64,000 nt of DNA from Acidobacteria bacterium RIFCSPLOWO2_12_FULL_66_21. GTDB taxonomy: Bacteria > Acidobacteriota > Vicinamibacteria > Vicinamibacterales > 2-12-FULL-66-21. A program made the translations under genes and the position numbers. The first letter of the stretch is position 1, and each line of letters opens with the position of its first letter. The stretch covers positions 53,266-117,265 of the forward strand of contig MELC01000042.1 of the NCBI GenBank assembly GCA_001767455.1. Reading direction: 5' to 3'. Below are positions 1 through 10,540 of the stretch, piece by piece. The notes beneath the pieces were generated by a model. The model was given only the letters and a program-made list of their open reading frames with translations. It searched no databases and was not told the DNA's origin.

Positions 1-130
1 CGAAGGGGCCCCCGCGAGTGGAGCGAGCGAGGGGGTCCGGGGGAAGCGCCCCGAGCTCCGAGTTTTCGAGGGGCGATATTCCCCCGGATCAAGAAAGAAC
101 GGAGCGGGGCGAAGGGGCCCCCGCGAGTGG
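1..130. repeat. G+C-rich direct repeat with hairpin upstream of atpF
   Basis: The 20-mer GAAGGGGCCCCCGCGAGTGG occurs at 2-21 and again at 111-130. Between them lies GGGGGTCCGGGGG followed by GCGCCCCG, which can fold. The same vocabulary (GGGGTCC, CCCCGCGAG, GAGCGA) reappears just before the start codons at 19608 and 50967 and, more degenerate, behind atpG. I read it as a dispersed non-coding repeat. The second copy ends at the ribosome binding site of atpF. Confidence 0.7.
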
Positions 131-143
131 AGGTAAGGTTCTC

Positions 144-569
144 GTGCTCCCGAATCTGTCGGTCTTCTGGGTCATTTTTTTCGTCCTGCTGTTGACGGTC
201 ATCCTCGATCGGCTGCTCCTGAAGCCGATCCTGCGCGTCATGGAGGAACGAGCGAAGGCGATCCAGTCGGCGCGCGAGCTGGCCGAGCGGGCCGCGAGCG
301 AGGCGCGGACGGCCACGGCGGAGTTCGAGCAGAAGACGGCGGCGGCGCGCGCGGAGCTCTACCGCCAGATGGACGACATGCGGCGAAAGGCCAACGAGGA
401 GCGCGCGGCCACGCTTGCGCGCACCCGAGCCGAAGCGGACGCGCAGATCGCGTCGGCGTCGGCGGCGCTCAAGGCCGATGCCGAAGAGGTGCGGCGCACG
501 CTGAGCGCCGAGGCGGAAACGCTGGGCGCGGCGGTCGCGGAGCGCATCCTGGGCCGCCGAGTGTCCTGA
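144..569 (+). CDS. atpF: F0F1 ATP synthase subunit b
   Basis: Peripheral-stalk subunit b of F-type ATP synthase, which anchors the F1 head to the membrane. I choose the GTG at 144, giving 141 residues, because GGAGGTAAGG lies about 10 nt upstream. A start at 18 would translate the G+C-rich repeat. The protein opens with one membrane helix (about residues 5-22), then a long charged, alanine-rich coiled coil (about 33-135). It is the first of two b-type genes, an arrangement known from bacteria with a b/b' heterodimer. atpB and atpE would be expected just upstream, outside the window. Short repeats separate it from the next gene. Confidence 0.9.
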   Translation: MLPNLSVFWVIFFVLLLTVILDRLLLKPILRVMEERAKAIQSARELAERAASEARTATAEFEQKTAAARAELYRQMDDMRRKANEERAATLARTRAEADAQIASASAALKADAEEVRRTLSAEAETLGAAVAERILGRRVS

Positions 570-705
570 CCACGGAAACACACGGCGCTTTTCACGCCAG
601 CGAGGAACACGGACGCACACGGCTTGATACGAACCACGGAAGAACACGGACGCACACGGCTTGATACAAACCGCGGAAGAACACGGACGCACCAGGTCTA
701 GTACA
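570..705 (+). repeat. Tandem CCACGGAA-type repeats (9-nt phrase) between the two b genes
   Basis: The phrase CCACGGAAGAACACGGACGC followed by ACACGGCTTGATAC is repeated about three times with small changes. The internal rhythm is about 9 nt (xxCACGGAx). A related run is embedded in actB at 63437-63497. The array stops close to the start codon of the next gene, leaving no clear Shine-Dalgarno sequence for it. Confidence 0.8.
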
Positions 706-721
706 AAACGGACGCACGCGG

Positions 722-1354
722 ATGCCTTTTGATCGGTTCAACCTGACGCAACTTCTCCGCTGCCTCGCTGTGGTTGCCGTTCTTTCGATGGCCGCGTTGC
801 CGCCGGTGGCGTTTGCCGCACCGTCCTCGGGTTCGCAGGCAGAGCACCAGGCAGCGGCGAAGGAGGATGCGCCCGAAGGTATCGTGTCCACGATCGCGAA
901 GGTCTTCAACTTCGCGGTACTCGCCGGCGTGCTCGTGTACTTCCTGAAGACTCCCATCGTCACGTATCTCGCATCGCGGAGCACCGAAATCCGCCAGGAC
1001 CTGGTCGCGGCGGCGGAGCTCGGCGAGCAGGCGCGCGCCCAGTTGAAACAGATCGACGAGCGGATGAAGGAGCTCCCGGCGGAGCTCGACACGCTGCGCG
1101 CGCGCGGCGCCGAGGACATGCGCGCCGAGGCGGCGCGCATCGCGCAGGCCGCCTCGGCCGAACGCGAGCGACTCCTGGAGCAGACACGGCGCGAGATTGA
1201 GACGCGGCTGCGGATCGCGCGTCGCGAGTTGACCGCGCACGCGGCGGATCTTGCCGTCACGGTCGCCGAGCAGCGCATCCGGCGCACGATCACCCCGGAC
1301 GACCAGATCCGGCTCGTCGATCGCTACGCCGCCGAACTGCAGGGGGCGCGATGA
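722..1354 (+). CDS. atpF: F0F1 ATP synthase subunit b (second copy, b')
   Basis: Second peripheral-stalk b-type subunit, 210 residues, likely pairing with the upstream b subunit. It begins with a signal-peptide-like hydrophobic stretch (about residues 11-32, ending AFAAP). A glycine-poor linker, a membrane helix (about 55-72) and a long acidic/basic coiled coil (about 80-190) follow. The C-terminus overlaps atpH by four bases (ATGA), implying translational coupling. The ATG at 722 has no visible Shine-Dalgarno because repeat sequence lies directly before it. A later ATG at 788 would remove the first hydrophobic half. The family call is secure; the start is less so. Confidence 0.85.
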   Translation: MPFDRFNLTQLLRCLAVVAVLSMAALPPVAFAAPSSGSQAEHQAAAKEDAPEGIVSTIAKVFNFAVLAGVLVYFLKTPIVTYLASRSTEIRQDLVAAAELGEQARAQLKQIDERMKELPAELDTLRARGAEDMRAEAARIAQAASAERERLLEQTRREIETRLRIARRELTAHAADLAVTVAEQRIRRTITPDDQIRLVDRYAAELQGAR

Positions 1355-1899
1355 CGAGTCACACCGCGGCGACGCGGTATGCGCGTGCCCTCTTCGACGT
1401 GGCGTTGAAGGAATCCGACGTCCGGCAGGCCGGGCGCGATCTGGCGGCGTTCGCCGCGCTGGTGGCGGGCAACGACGGGTTGTGGCGGGTCCTCACGAAT
1501 CCGGCCGTGCCCGCGCCGCGGAAGCAGAAAGTCATCGAAGCGCTGCTGGCGCAGGCCGGGACGATCCCGCCGGTGCTCGCGAAGCTGCTGGTGCTGCTGG
1601 CCTCGCGCGATCGGCTCGTGCTGCTCCCGGAGCTGGCGAAGGCGTACGAGACGCGCGTGATGCAGCACGAGAACGTCGTGCGGGCCGAGGTCGTCACGGC
1701 CGTGCCGCTGCCCGCGGATCGAGTCGGGGCGCTCACAGCGGGGCTGTCCCGCGCGACCGGACGGCAGGTGCAGCTCGAAGCGCGAATCGACCCGTCGATC
1801 ATCGGCGGGGCGGTGACGCGGGTGGGCAGCACCGTGTACGACGGCAGCATCGCGACGCAGTTGAAGAAGATCAAGGAACAGTTGGCGACGACGGACTAG
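1351..1899 (+). CDS. atpH: F0F1 ATP synthase subunit delta
   Basis: Delta (OSCP-like) subunit joining the b stalk to the top of the alpha-beta hexamer; 182 residues, the usual length. The N-terminal helical domain opens with the typical [13 protein letters not shown]. The C-terminal part has the conserved end [20 protein letters not shown], which resembles the DpslIGGvvvriGd motif. It overlaps the second b gene by four bases. A 109-bp gap with 7-nt repeats separates it from atpA. Confidence 0.95.
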   Translation: MTSHTAATRYARALFDVALKESDVRQAGRDLAAFAALVAGNDGLWRVLTNPAVPAPRKQKVIEALLAQAGTIPPVLAKLLVLLASRDRLVLLPELAKAYETRVMQHENVVRAEVVTAVPLPADRVGALTAGLSRATGRQVQLEARIDPSIIGGAVTRVGSTVYDGSIATQLKKIKEQLATTD

Positions 1900-1906
1900 A
1901 AACGGC

Positions 1907-1985
1907 CGCAGTTCGCGGCTCGCAGTTCGCGGCCCGCAGCTCGCTCGGCGGGCCGAGCGCCGAGCTCCGAGCGCCGAGCGCCGAA
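1907..1985. repeat. Heptamer repeats with inverted arm before atpA
   Basis: The left part reads in 7-nt steps (GCAGTTC GCGGCTC GCAGTTC GCGGCCC GCAGCTC). The right part gives the complementary class (CGAGCGC CGAGCTC CGAGCGC CGAGCGC), so the transcript can fold on itself. It lies between atpH and atpA, about 25 nt before the atpA start. Related GCAGCTC units occur at 45586, 51617 and 51893. Confidence 0.75.
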
Positions 1986-2008
1986 GGGTTCATAAAAGAA
2001 GCAGACAC

Positions 2009-3538
<1,530 letters not shown>

Positions 3539-3540
3539 CA

Positions 3541-3623
3541 ACTCCCAACGCCCAACCACCAATTCCCAAGCGTCGCGGTTTCTTGGAGGGTTGGTAGTTG
3601 GAAGTTGGAAGTTGGGAGTTGAC
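3541..3623. repeat. TTGGAAG heptamer repeats with inverted arm between atpA and atpG
   Basis: The left arm CAACTCCCAACGCCCAACC with following CCAATTCCCAAG is complementary to the right arm GTTGGTAGTTGGAAGTTGG with following AAGTTGGGAGTTG. A short loop separates them. Units repeat every 7 nt. A run-through transcript would form a long imperfect hairpin between the alpha and gamma genes. Confidence 0.8.
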
Positions 3624-3644
3624 AAGAAGTAACGAATTCAACCC

Positions 3645-4529
3645 ATGCCGTCCTTATTAGATATTCGTCGGCGTATCCGCGCGGTCAAGTCGACGCAGCA
3701 GATCACCAAGGCGATGAAGATGGTCGCCGCCTCGCGGCTGCGGCGCGCGCAGGAGCGGATCCAGCACGCGCGGCCGTTTGCGAGCGAGATGCTGCGCGTG
3801 TTGAACAGCCTCGCGTCCCGGGTGGACCCGTCGGCGCACCCGCTGCTCGACGAGCGCGCGGCGCCGAAAGCGGGCGGCCGCGTCCTGATGTTCGTGATCA
3901 CGGCGGACCGCGGGCTGTGCGGCAGCTTCAACACGAACGTGATCAAGTCGTCCGGCGCGTTCATCGCGGAGCACGCCGGCCGGCAGGTTGCGCTCGGCCT
4001 GATCGGGCGGCGGGGCCGCGACTTCTTCGCGCGGCGCGGGTTCGACGTGCGCTACGAGCAGATCAACCTGTTCGCGGCGCTCAAGTTCCAGGATGCGCAG
4101 GCCATCGCACGGACGGCGATGGAGGCGTTCGTCGGCGGCGAGGTCGACAGCGTGTACCTCGTCTACAACGAGTTCAAGTCGGTCATGGTGCAGCGCGTAG
4201 TGGTCGAGCGGCTGCTGCCGATTCCCCGCGGCACGTTCAGCGAGGGAACCGAGCCGGCATCCGCGCAGCCCATCGTCGACTATCTGTACGAGCCGCGCCC
4301 TGAGGACCTCTTCACGACGCTGCTCCCGAGCCACGTCGAGGTGCAGGTGTTCCGCGCGCTGCTCGAGTCGGCCGCCGCCGAGCACGCGGCGCGCATGACG
4401 GCGATGGACGCCGCCACGCGCAACTCGGCCGAGATGATCGACCAGCTGACGTTGTACATGAACAAGGTACGCCAGGCGGCTATTACGCGGGAGATTATCG
4501 AAGTCGTCTCTGGCGCCCAGGCTTTGTAG
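3645..4529 (+). CDS. atpG: F0F1 ATP synthase subunit gamma
   Basis: Central rotor shaft of F1, 294 residues. The N-terminal helix has the conserved block RRIRAVKSTQQITKAMKMVA. The central Rossmann-like region contains ITADRGLCGSFN, and the C-terminal helix ends REIIEVVSGAQAL, the family signature. The final 21 codons plus stop (4464-4529) are matched by a second copy at 4632-4697 that differs only synonymously. The last 22 codons may therefore have been replaced or duplicated. The gene itself is intact. Confidence 0.97.
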   Translation: MPSLLDIRRRIRAVKSTQQITKAMKMVAASRLRRAQERIQHARPFASEMLRVLNSLASRVDPSAHPLLDERAAPKAGGRVLMFVITADRGLCGSFNTNVIKSSGAFIAEHAGRQVALGLIGRRGRDFFARRGFDVRYEQINLFAALKFQDAQAIARTAMEAFVGGEVDSVYLVYNEFKSVMVQRVVVERLLPIPRGTFSEGTEPASAQPIVDYLYEPRPEDLFTTLLPSHVEVQVFRALLESAAAEHAARMTAMDAATRNSAEMIDQLTLYMNKVRQAAITREIIEVVSGAQAL

Positions 4530-4631
4530 CGGAACAGCGCCTGCGGCCCGAGCGAGGCGACGGAGTGAAGCCGCGCGCAGCGCGGCCGCCGAGCGAGAGC
4601 GAGCGGGGGTGGGGCCCCGCGAGCAGTGATA
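4530..4631. repeat. G+C-rich insert between atpG and the duplicate of its 3' end
   Basis: About 100 bp of GAGCGAG/GCGGCCGCC-type sequence ending GGGGCCCCGCGAGCAG. It shares words with the G+C-rich repeats at 1-130 and 19460-19600. It sits exactly between the atpG stop codon and a second copy of the atpG end, so it looks like inserted material. I see no gene in it. Confidence 0.6.
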
Positions 4632-4697
4632 AAGGTGCGCCAGGCGGCGATCACGCGGGAGATTATCGAAGTGGTGTCAGGGGCGCAGGCGCTCTAA
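4632..4697 (+). pseudogene. Duplicate 3' end of atpG (21 codons plus stop)
   Basis: Read in frame, it encodes KVRQAAITREIIEVVSGAQA plus L and a stop. This is residue for residue the end of AtpG at 4464-4529. Ten of the 21 sense codons differ, all synonymously, and the stop is TAA instead of TAG. Upstream in-frame continuity is lost at TGATAA, so it cannot be translated as part of a gamma subunit. The absence of amino-acid changes shows that both versions spent their divergence under coding selection. One was therefore probably acquired from a related genome or displaced by insertion, rather than decaying in place. Confidence 0.85.
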
Positions 4698-4698
4698 G

Positions 4699-6249
<1,551 letters not shown>

Positions 6250-6250
<1 letters not shown>

Positions 6251-6702
6251 TGGCGCTTCCAGCACACATCCAGCTGCAGATCGTCACGCCCGACCGCCTC
6301 ATCGTCCGCGACGAGGTGGACGAGGTCGAAATCCCCGGGAGCGAGGGGTACCTTGGCGTCCTGCCCGGGCACACGCCGCTGCTCGCCTCGCTGGCGATCG
6401 GGGAGCTGTGGTATCGCAAGGGCCAGGAGAAGACGTACCTGTCGATTGCGTTCGGATTCGCCGAAGTGCTGCCCGACCGCGTGACCATCCTCGCGCGTCT
6501 CGCCGAGAGAGCCGAGGACATCGACGTCGAACGGGCCGAGGCGGCGCGCACGCGCGCCGAGCAGCGTCTGGCGCAGCCCGTGGCCGAAGTGGATTACGAG
6601 CGCGCCAGGGCCGCGCTCGTCAAGTCGCTGACGCGCCTGCAGGTCTCCGCGCACATGCCGGGGCGCGCCCGCGTCGGCGAGCTGAAGCGGATGCGGGGCT
6701 GA
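6250..6702 (+). CDS. atpC: F0F1 ATP synthase subunit epsilon
   Basis: Epsilon subunit of the F1 rotor, 150 residues from the ATG at 6250. The N-terminal beta-sandwich (about 1-88) contains the family block EVEIPGSEGYLGVLPGHTPL. The C-terminal helical hairpin (about 92-140) is typical of the autoinhibitory domain. The start overlaps the atpD stop. It ends the ATP synthase operon; the next gene starts only 10 bp later and may be co-transcribed. Confidence 0.96.
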
Positions 6703-6712
6703 CAGGACTGCC

Positions 6713-7495
6713 ATGACCGCGCCGAACTCGCTCGTCTGGGCCGTCGTTTCCGATCCCGGGCTCCGGCGGACGAGCAACGAAGACAGTTACTCGGTGCGCC
6801 CCGACGTCAACCTGTTCGTCGTCGCCGACGGCATGGGCGGCCACGTAGCCGGCGAGGTCGCCTCCCGCGTGGCCGTCGAGGCCATCGAAGCCTTCATCCA
6901 GGAGACGGCGGGAGCGGACAAGAACCGCACCTGGCCGTTTCCCTTCGACCCCACGCTCAGCGTCGAGGCCAATCGCCTGCGCGCGGCATTCCGCCTCGCG
7001 AACCGGCGCATCGCGAGCGCGATTGCCGATTCACAAGAGCTGCGCGGGATGGCGACGACCGCCTCCAGCATTCTCTTCGGGGGCACTCACGCCTGCGTCG
7101 GCCACGTGGGCGACAGCCGCGTCTACCTGCTTCGCGACGGCGAGCTGCACCAGATCACGCACGACCACTCGTGGGTCGAAGAGCAGGTGCGGGCGGGGAC
7201 GATGACGGCGAGCGCGGCGCGGCAGCATCCGTGGCGCAACGTGGTGACGCGGGCGCTGGCGGGAGGCGAGGACCCGGAAGTGGACGTGTTCGAAGTCTCG
7301 CCCGTCCCGGGCGACCGCTACCTGCTCTGCTCCGACGGCCTGTTCGGCGTGGTCGGCGACGATTTGATCGCCGGGATCCTGGGCCGGAAGGATGCGACTC
7401 TCGAGGAGATCTGCCGGGCGCTCATCGACGCGGCCAACGATCGCGGCGGTCCCGACAACATCACCACGCTCGTGCTCGCCATAGATGCTGGCTAA
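6713..7495 (+). CDS. PP2C-family Ser/Thr protein phosphatase (Stp-like)
   Basis: Metal-dependent protein phosphatase, 260 residues, one PP2C domain throughout and no membrane segment, so cytosolic. Metal-binding motifs are in order: RTSNEDSY, VADGMGGHVAGE, GHVGDSRVYLLRDG, LCSDGLFGVV and GGPDNITTLVLA. Bacterial Stp-type phosphatases usually reverse Ser/Thr kinases of the PknB type; no kinase lies in this window. It overlaps the next permease gene by 11 bases, so it is probably co-transcribed with the polysaccharide exporter. Confidence 0.92.
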   Translation: MTAPNSLVWAVVSDPGLRRTSNEDSYSVRPDVNLFVVADGMGGHVAGEVASRVAVEAIEAFIQETAGADKNRTWPFPFDPTLSVEANRLRAAFRLANRRIASAIADSQELRGMATTASSILFGGTHACVGHVGDSRVYLLRDGELHQITHDHSWVEEQVRAGTMTASAARQHPWRNVVTRALAGGEDPEVDVFEVSPVPGDRYLLCSDGLFGVVGDDLIAGILGRKDATLEEICRALIDAANDRGGPDNITTLVLAIDAG

Positions 7496-8282
7496 CCTCG
7501 CGCGCCTGGTTCGCTACCGGGGCCTCGTTCAGAGCCTTGTGGCCCGCGAACTGAAGGCGCGGTACCGCGGATCGGTGCTGGGGTTCTTCTGGTCGTTCAT
7601 CAATCCGCTGCTGCTGCTGTTGGTCTACACGTTCGTGTTCAAGTACGTGCTGCCGAACAAGAACCCTGCCGCGGAGCCCTACTCGCTGTTCCTCTTCTGC
7701 GGGATCCTTCCATGGACGTGGTTCTCGTCGGCGCTGATGGAGTCCTCCGGCGTGTTGATCTCCGGCGGGAACCTGATCAAAAAAGTGCTCTTTCCGGCCG
7801 AGATCCTGCCCATCGTCACCGTGCTGGCCAACATGGTGCACTTCCTCCTGGGCCTGCCGATCCTGATCGCGTTCCTGGCGCTGGCGCCCGGGCACCACTG
7901 GCCGCCGATGACCGAGGTCGCCTGGTTCCCCGTCGTGGTCCTGGTGCAGCTCGTGATGACCACGGGGTTCGCCTTCCTCCTGTCGGCGCTCACGGTACAC
8001 TTCCGGGACATCCGCGACATCCTGTCGAACATCCTGACGGTCTGGTTCTTCGCGACCCCGGTGATCTATCCGTGGTTCGACGCGCCGGAAGGCACGCGGC
8101 GATTCCTGTCGTTCAACCCCATGACGCACGTCGTCGTCTCCTACCAGGAGATCCTCTTCTTCGAGGGGCCGTTCGGCCACCTGCCCTTGCTGCTGCTGCT
8201 CGGCGCGATCTCGATCGTGTTCTTCCTCTGTGCGTATTTCGTGTTCGACCGCCTGCGCGACACGTTCGCTGAGGAAGTATGA
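7485..8282 (+). CDS. ABC-2 polysaccharide export permease (Wzm-like)
   Basis: Inner-membrane permease of a polysaccharide or O-antigen ABC exporter, 265 residues. It has the family start LVRYRGLVQSLVARELKARY, then about six hydrophobic segments (about 35-55, 65-85, 105-130, 140-165, 175-195, 232-255). The motif SGGNLIKKVLFPAEILPI is characteristic of Wzm/KpsM-type permeases. The ATPase partner follows after a 154-bp gap filled with repeats. Its start lies inside the end of the phosphatase gene. Confidence 0.92.
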   Translation: MLANLARLVRYRGLVQSLVARELKARYRGSVLGFFWSFINPLLLLLVYTFVFKYVLPNKNPAAEPYSLFLFCGILPWTWFSSALMESSGVLISGGNLIKKVLFPAEILPIVTVLANMVHFLLGLPILIAFLALAPGHHWPPMTEVAWFPVVVLVQLVMTTGFAFLLSALTVHFRDIRDILSNILTVWFFATPVIYPWFDAPEGTRRFLSFNPMTHVVVSYQEILFFEGPFGHLPLLLLLGAISIVFFLCAYFVFDRLRDTFAEEV

Positions 8283-8284
8283 CG

Positions 8285-8428
8285 AAGCTGCCAGTTCCCA
8301 GTCACCAGCCGCCAGCTCCGGAGAACCCAGCGCCGATCTGTTCCTTACTGGAAGCTGGAAGCTGGAAGCCGGAAGCTGGAAGCTGGAAGCTGGAAACCGA
8401 GCTGGAAGCTGGAAGCTGGAAACTGGGA
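8285..8428. repeat. GGAAGCT heptamer repeat array between exporter permease and ATPase genes
   Basis: A long run of CTGGAAG units in strict 7-nt steps (8346-8428, about ten units with variants) follows a shorter complementary left arm (GAAGCTGCCAGTTCCCAG and CAGCCGCCAGCTCC). No stop codon occurs in the frame of the downstream gene, so that frame appears open for 69 codons upstream of the true start at 8437. The array would fold in the mRNA between two genes that must be expressed together. Confidence 0.85.
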
Positions 8429-8436
8429 ACCGGACG

Positions 8437-9786
8437 ATGAACTCCATCGAACTGGAGAACGTGTCCAAGGTGTACCGGCGGTACAACCGCCGGCGTCAGT
8501 TCGCCACGCTGAAGAGCGCGCTGCTCGGCGGAAGCCTCCTCCGAGACCTGCGGCCGGACGAGACGTTCCCCGCCGTGCGGGAGATGACCTTCACGGTGCC
8601 CAAAGGTCGCACCCTCGGCGTGATCGGCCGCAACGGCTCGGGCAAGAGCACGCTGTTGAAGCTCGTCGCGGGCATCACGAAGCCGACGGTCGGCTCGGTG
8701 CGCGTCGAGGGACGGATTTCCGCGCTCATCGAGCTGGGGGCCGGGTTCCACCCGGAGATCTCGGGCCGCGAGAACGTCTTCATCAACGGCATCATGCTCG
8801 GCCTCACCAAGCGGGAGATTACGCGGCGGTTCGACGAGATCGTCGAGTTCGCCGAGATGCACGACTTCATCGACGCGCCGGTGAAGACCTACTCGTCAGG
8901 CATGTACATGCGCCTCGGGTTCGCGGTCGCCATTCATGTCGACCCGGACGTTCTGCTGGTCGACGAGGTGCTCGCGGTGGGCGACGAGGGCTTCACCCAC
9001 AAGTGCCTCGACAAGTTCGCCGAGTTCAAGCGCCGCGGAAAGACCATTCTGCTCGTGACGCACTCGCTCGGCCTGGTCGAGCGCTTCTGCGATGAGGCGC
9101 TGTGGATGGACGCCGGCCGCATGAAGGCGATGGGCGATCCGAAGCGCGTGGTGGGCGCCTACGTCACCGACGTGGAAGTGAGCGAGGAACACCAGCTCGC
9201 CGCCGGCGACGCCAAGGCGCAGACGAGCGCCGCGGCCGTCCCACCAGACGAGGCCGCCGCCGGCGTGCTGGCCGATCACCCCGTCGAAACCGCGGAGGCG
9301 CCCGACGACATGTTCCGCGCGACCGAAGGGCGCTGGGGCTCGCGTGAGATCGAGATCACCGCCGTGCGGCTCCTCGGACCCGACGACGCGGCGGGCCACG
9401 TATTTCACTCCGGCGAGCCGCTCACCATCAGTATCGCCCTGCGCGCGAGGGTGGAGATGGACGACTTCGTGATCGGCATCGGCATCTTCAACGCCGAAGG
9501 GGTCTGCTGCTACGGCACGAACACGAACATCGAGGAGATGGCGTCGGTGCGGATGATCGGCGACGCGGAGGCGGCCTTCACGATTGAGCGGCTGGACCTG
9601 GTCGAAGGCACCTACAAGCTCGACGTGGCCGTGCACAAGCTGGACGGATATCCGTACGACTACCATCGCCTGCTCCACACGTTCCGCGTGAAGTCACGCA
9701 CGAAGGACGTCGGCATCTACCGGCCGAAGCACGAGTGGCGCTTCACGGGGAACGTGGGCTTCACCGCCGGCGCGAGGAAGCTGTGA
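8437..9786 (+). CDS. Polysaccharide ABC exporter ATPase with C-terminal glycan-binding domain (Wzt-like)
   Basis: ATPase energising the exporter encoded just upstream, 449 residues from the ATG at 8437 with CCGGACG before it. Walker [10 protein letters not shown] is at 64-72, the ABC signature is in [11 protein letters not shown] and Walker B in [15 protein letters not shown]. After a variable acidic linker (about 245-300) comes a beta-sandwich domain (about 305-449). In Wzt proteins such a domain recognises the finished O-antigen chain end. The stop overlaps the next gene (GTGA). Confidence 0.92.
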   Translation: MNSIELENVSKVYRRYNRRRQFATLKSALLGGSLLRDLRPDETFPAVREMTFTVPKGRTLGVIGRNGSGKSTLLKLVAGITKPTVGSVRVEGRISALIELGAGFHPEISGRENVFINGIMLGLTKREITRRFDEIVEFAEMHDFIDAPVKTYSSGMYMRLGFAVAIHVDPDVLLVDEVLAVGDEGFTHKCLDKFAEFKRRGKTILLVTHSLGLVERFCDEALWMDAGRMKAMGDPKRVVGAYVTDVEVSEEHQLAAGDAKAQTSAAAVPPDEAAAGVLADHPVETAEAPDDMFRATEGRWGSREIEITAVRLLGPDDAAGHVFHSGEPLTISIALRARVEMDDFVIGIGIFNAEGVCCYGTNTNIEEMASVRMIGDAEAAFTIERLDLVEGTYKLDVAVHKLDGYPYDYHRLLHTFRVKSRTKDVGIYRPKHEWRFTGNVGFTAGARKL

Positions 9787-10259
9787 TCCTCAGCATCTCA
9801 GAGGTCGCGTCGTTCGTCGCCGCGCACCGGGACGCCGGACGCCGCGTCGCCTTCACCAATGGCGTCTTCGACCTGCTTCATCCCGGGCACGTCCGCTACC
9901 TGCGTGAGGCGCGCTCGCTTGGCGACGTGCTGATCGTCGGCGTAAATTCCGACGCGTCGGTGCGGCGCAACAAGGGGCCGCAGCGTCCGATCAACCCGCA
10001 GGACGAGCGCGCGGAGGTACTGGCCGCGCTCGACTGCGTGGACGGCGTGGTGATCTTCGAGGAGGACACGCCGGCCGGGATCATCAGGCTCGTGCAGCCG
10101 GACGTGCTCGTCAAGGGAGGGGATTGGCCCGCCGATCAGATCGTCGGGCGGGACACAGTCGAATCTCGTGGGGGACGCGTCGTGCGCGTCCCCGTCGAAG
10201 AGGGCTATTCGACGACCGCGATCGTCGAGCGGATTAGGTCTTCGGCTGCTTCTCTTTGA
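9783..10259 (+). CDS. rfaE2: D-glycero-beta-D-manno-heptose 1-phosphate adenylyltransferase (RfaE2 domain)
   Basis: Nucleotidyltransferase of ADP-heptose synthesis, 158 residues from the GTG at 9783, which overlaps the wzt stop. Motifs are [20 protein letters not shown] (HxGH nucleotide-binding loop), [15 protein letters not shown] and, near the end, [12 protein letters not shown] (S-T-T motif). It corresponds to the C-terminal half of HldE; the kinase half is absent here. Coupling to an LPS-type exporter fits lipopolysaccharide core synthesis. Its 3' end overlaps the convergent DUF1059 gene by 26 bp. Confidence 0.9.
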   Translation: MILSISEVASFVAAHRDAGRRVAFTNGVFDLLHPGHVRYLREARSLGDVLIVGVNSDASVRRNKGPQRPINPQDERAEVLAALDCVDGVVIFEEDTPAGIIRLVQPDVLVKGGDWPADQIVGRDTVESRGGRVVRVPVEEGYSTTAIVERIRSSAASL

Positions 10260-10422
10260 TCGCCGCCTCGATCTCGTTCATCATGCTCGGCAGGATGAAG
10301 TGCATGTTGTGCTCCTTGTGCACGTGCTGTTCCGCCTTCGCGAACACTTCATCCTCCGTCTTTCCCTCGATCACCGTGTCGCACCCGGGCATGATGTCGC
10401 CACACCGCAAGACTTTCGCCAT
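10234..10422 (-). CDS. DUF1059 family small protein
   Basis: A 62-residue soluble protein of the DUF1059 type. Recognisable pieces are the Cys-containing N-terminus ([15 protein letters not shown]), a G-K-T-E-D-E-V helix start and an H-rich centre ([12 protein letters not shown]). Two cysteines (7 and 14) and three histidines could bind metal, but no function is established. It has no membrane segment. It converges on rfaE2 with 26 bp of overlap and diverges from mfd. Confidence 0.85.
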   Translation of the reverse strand: MAKVLRCGDIMPGCDTVIEGKTEDEVFAKAEQHVHKEHNMHFILPSMMNEIEAAIKEKQPKT

Positions 10423-10540
10423 ATAGCGCCTCCCCGTTCATGCTCCGGCTTCGAGTCTAGGCCCGAAGGAAAAGTGCGTCAAGAGACGACGCACCCAGCT
10501 CGGCGGCTCACCCTCCAGCCCGGGGACCCGCATGGCATAA

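Noticed and set aside
8230-8436. N-terminal 69-codon extension of the Wzt-like protein
   Set aside because: It translates the heptamer repeat (GSWKLEA units) and overlaps the permease gene; the ATG at 8437 starts the conserved domain.
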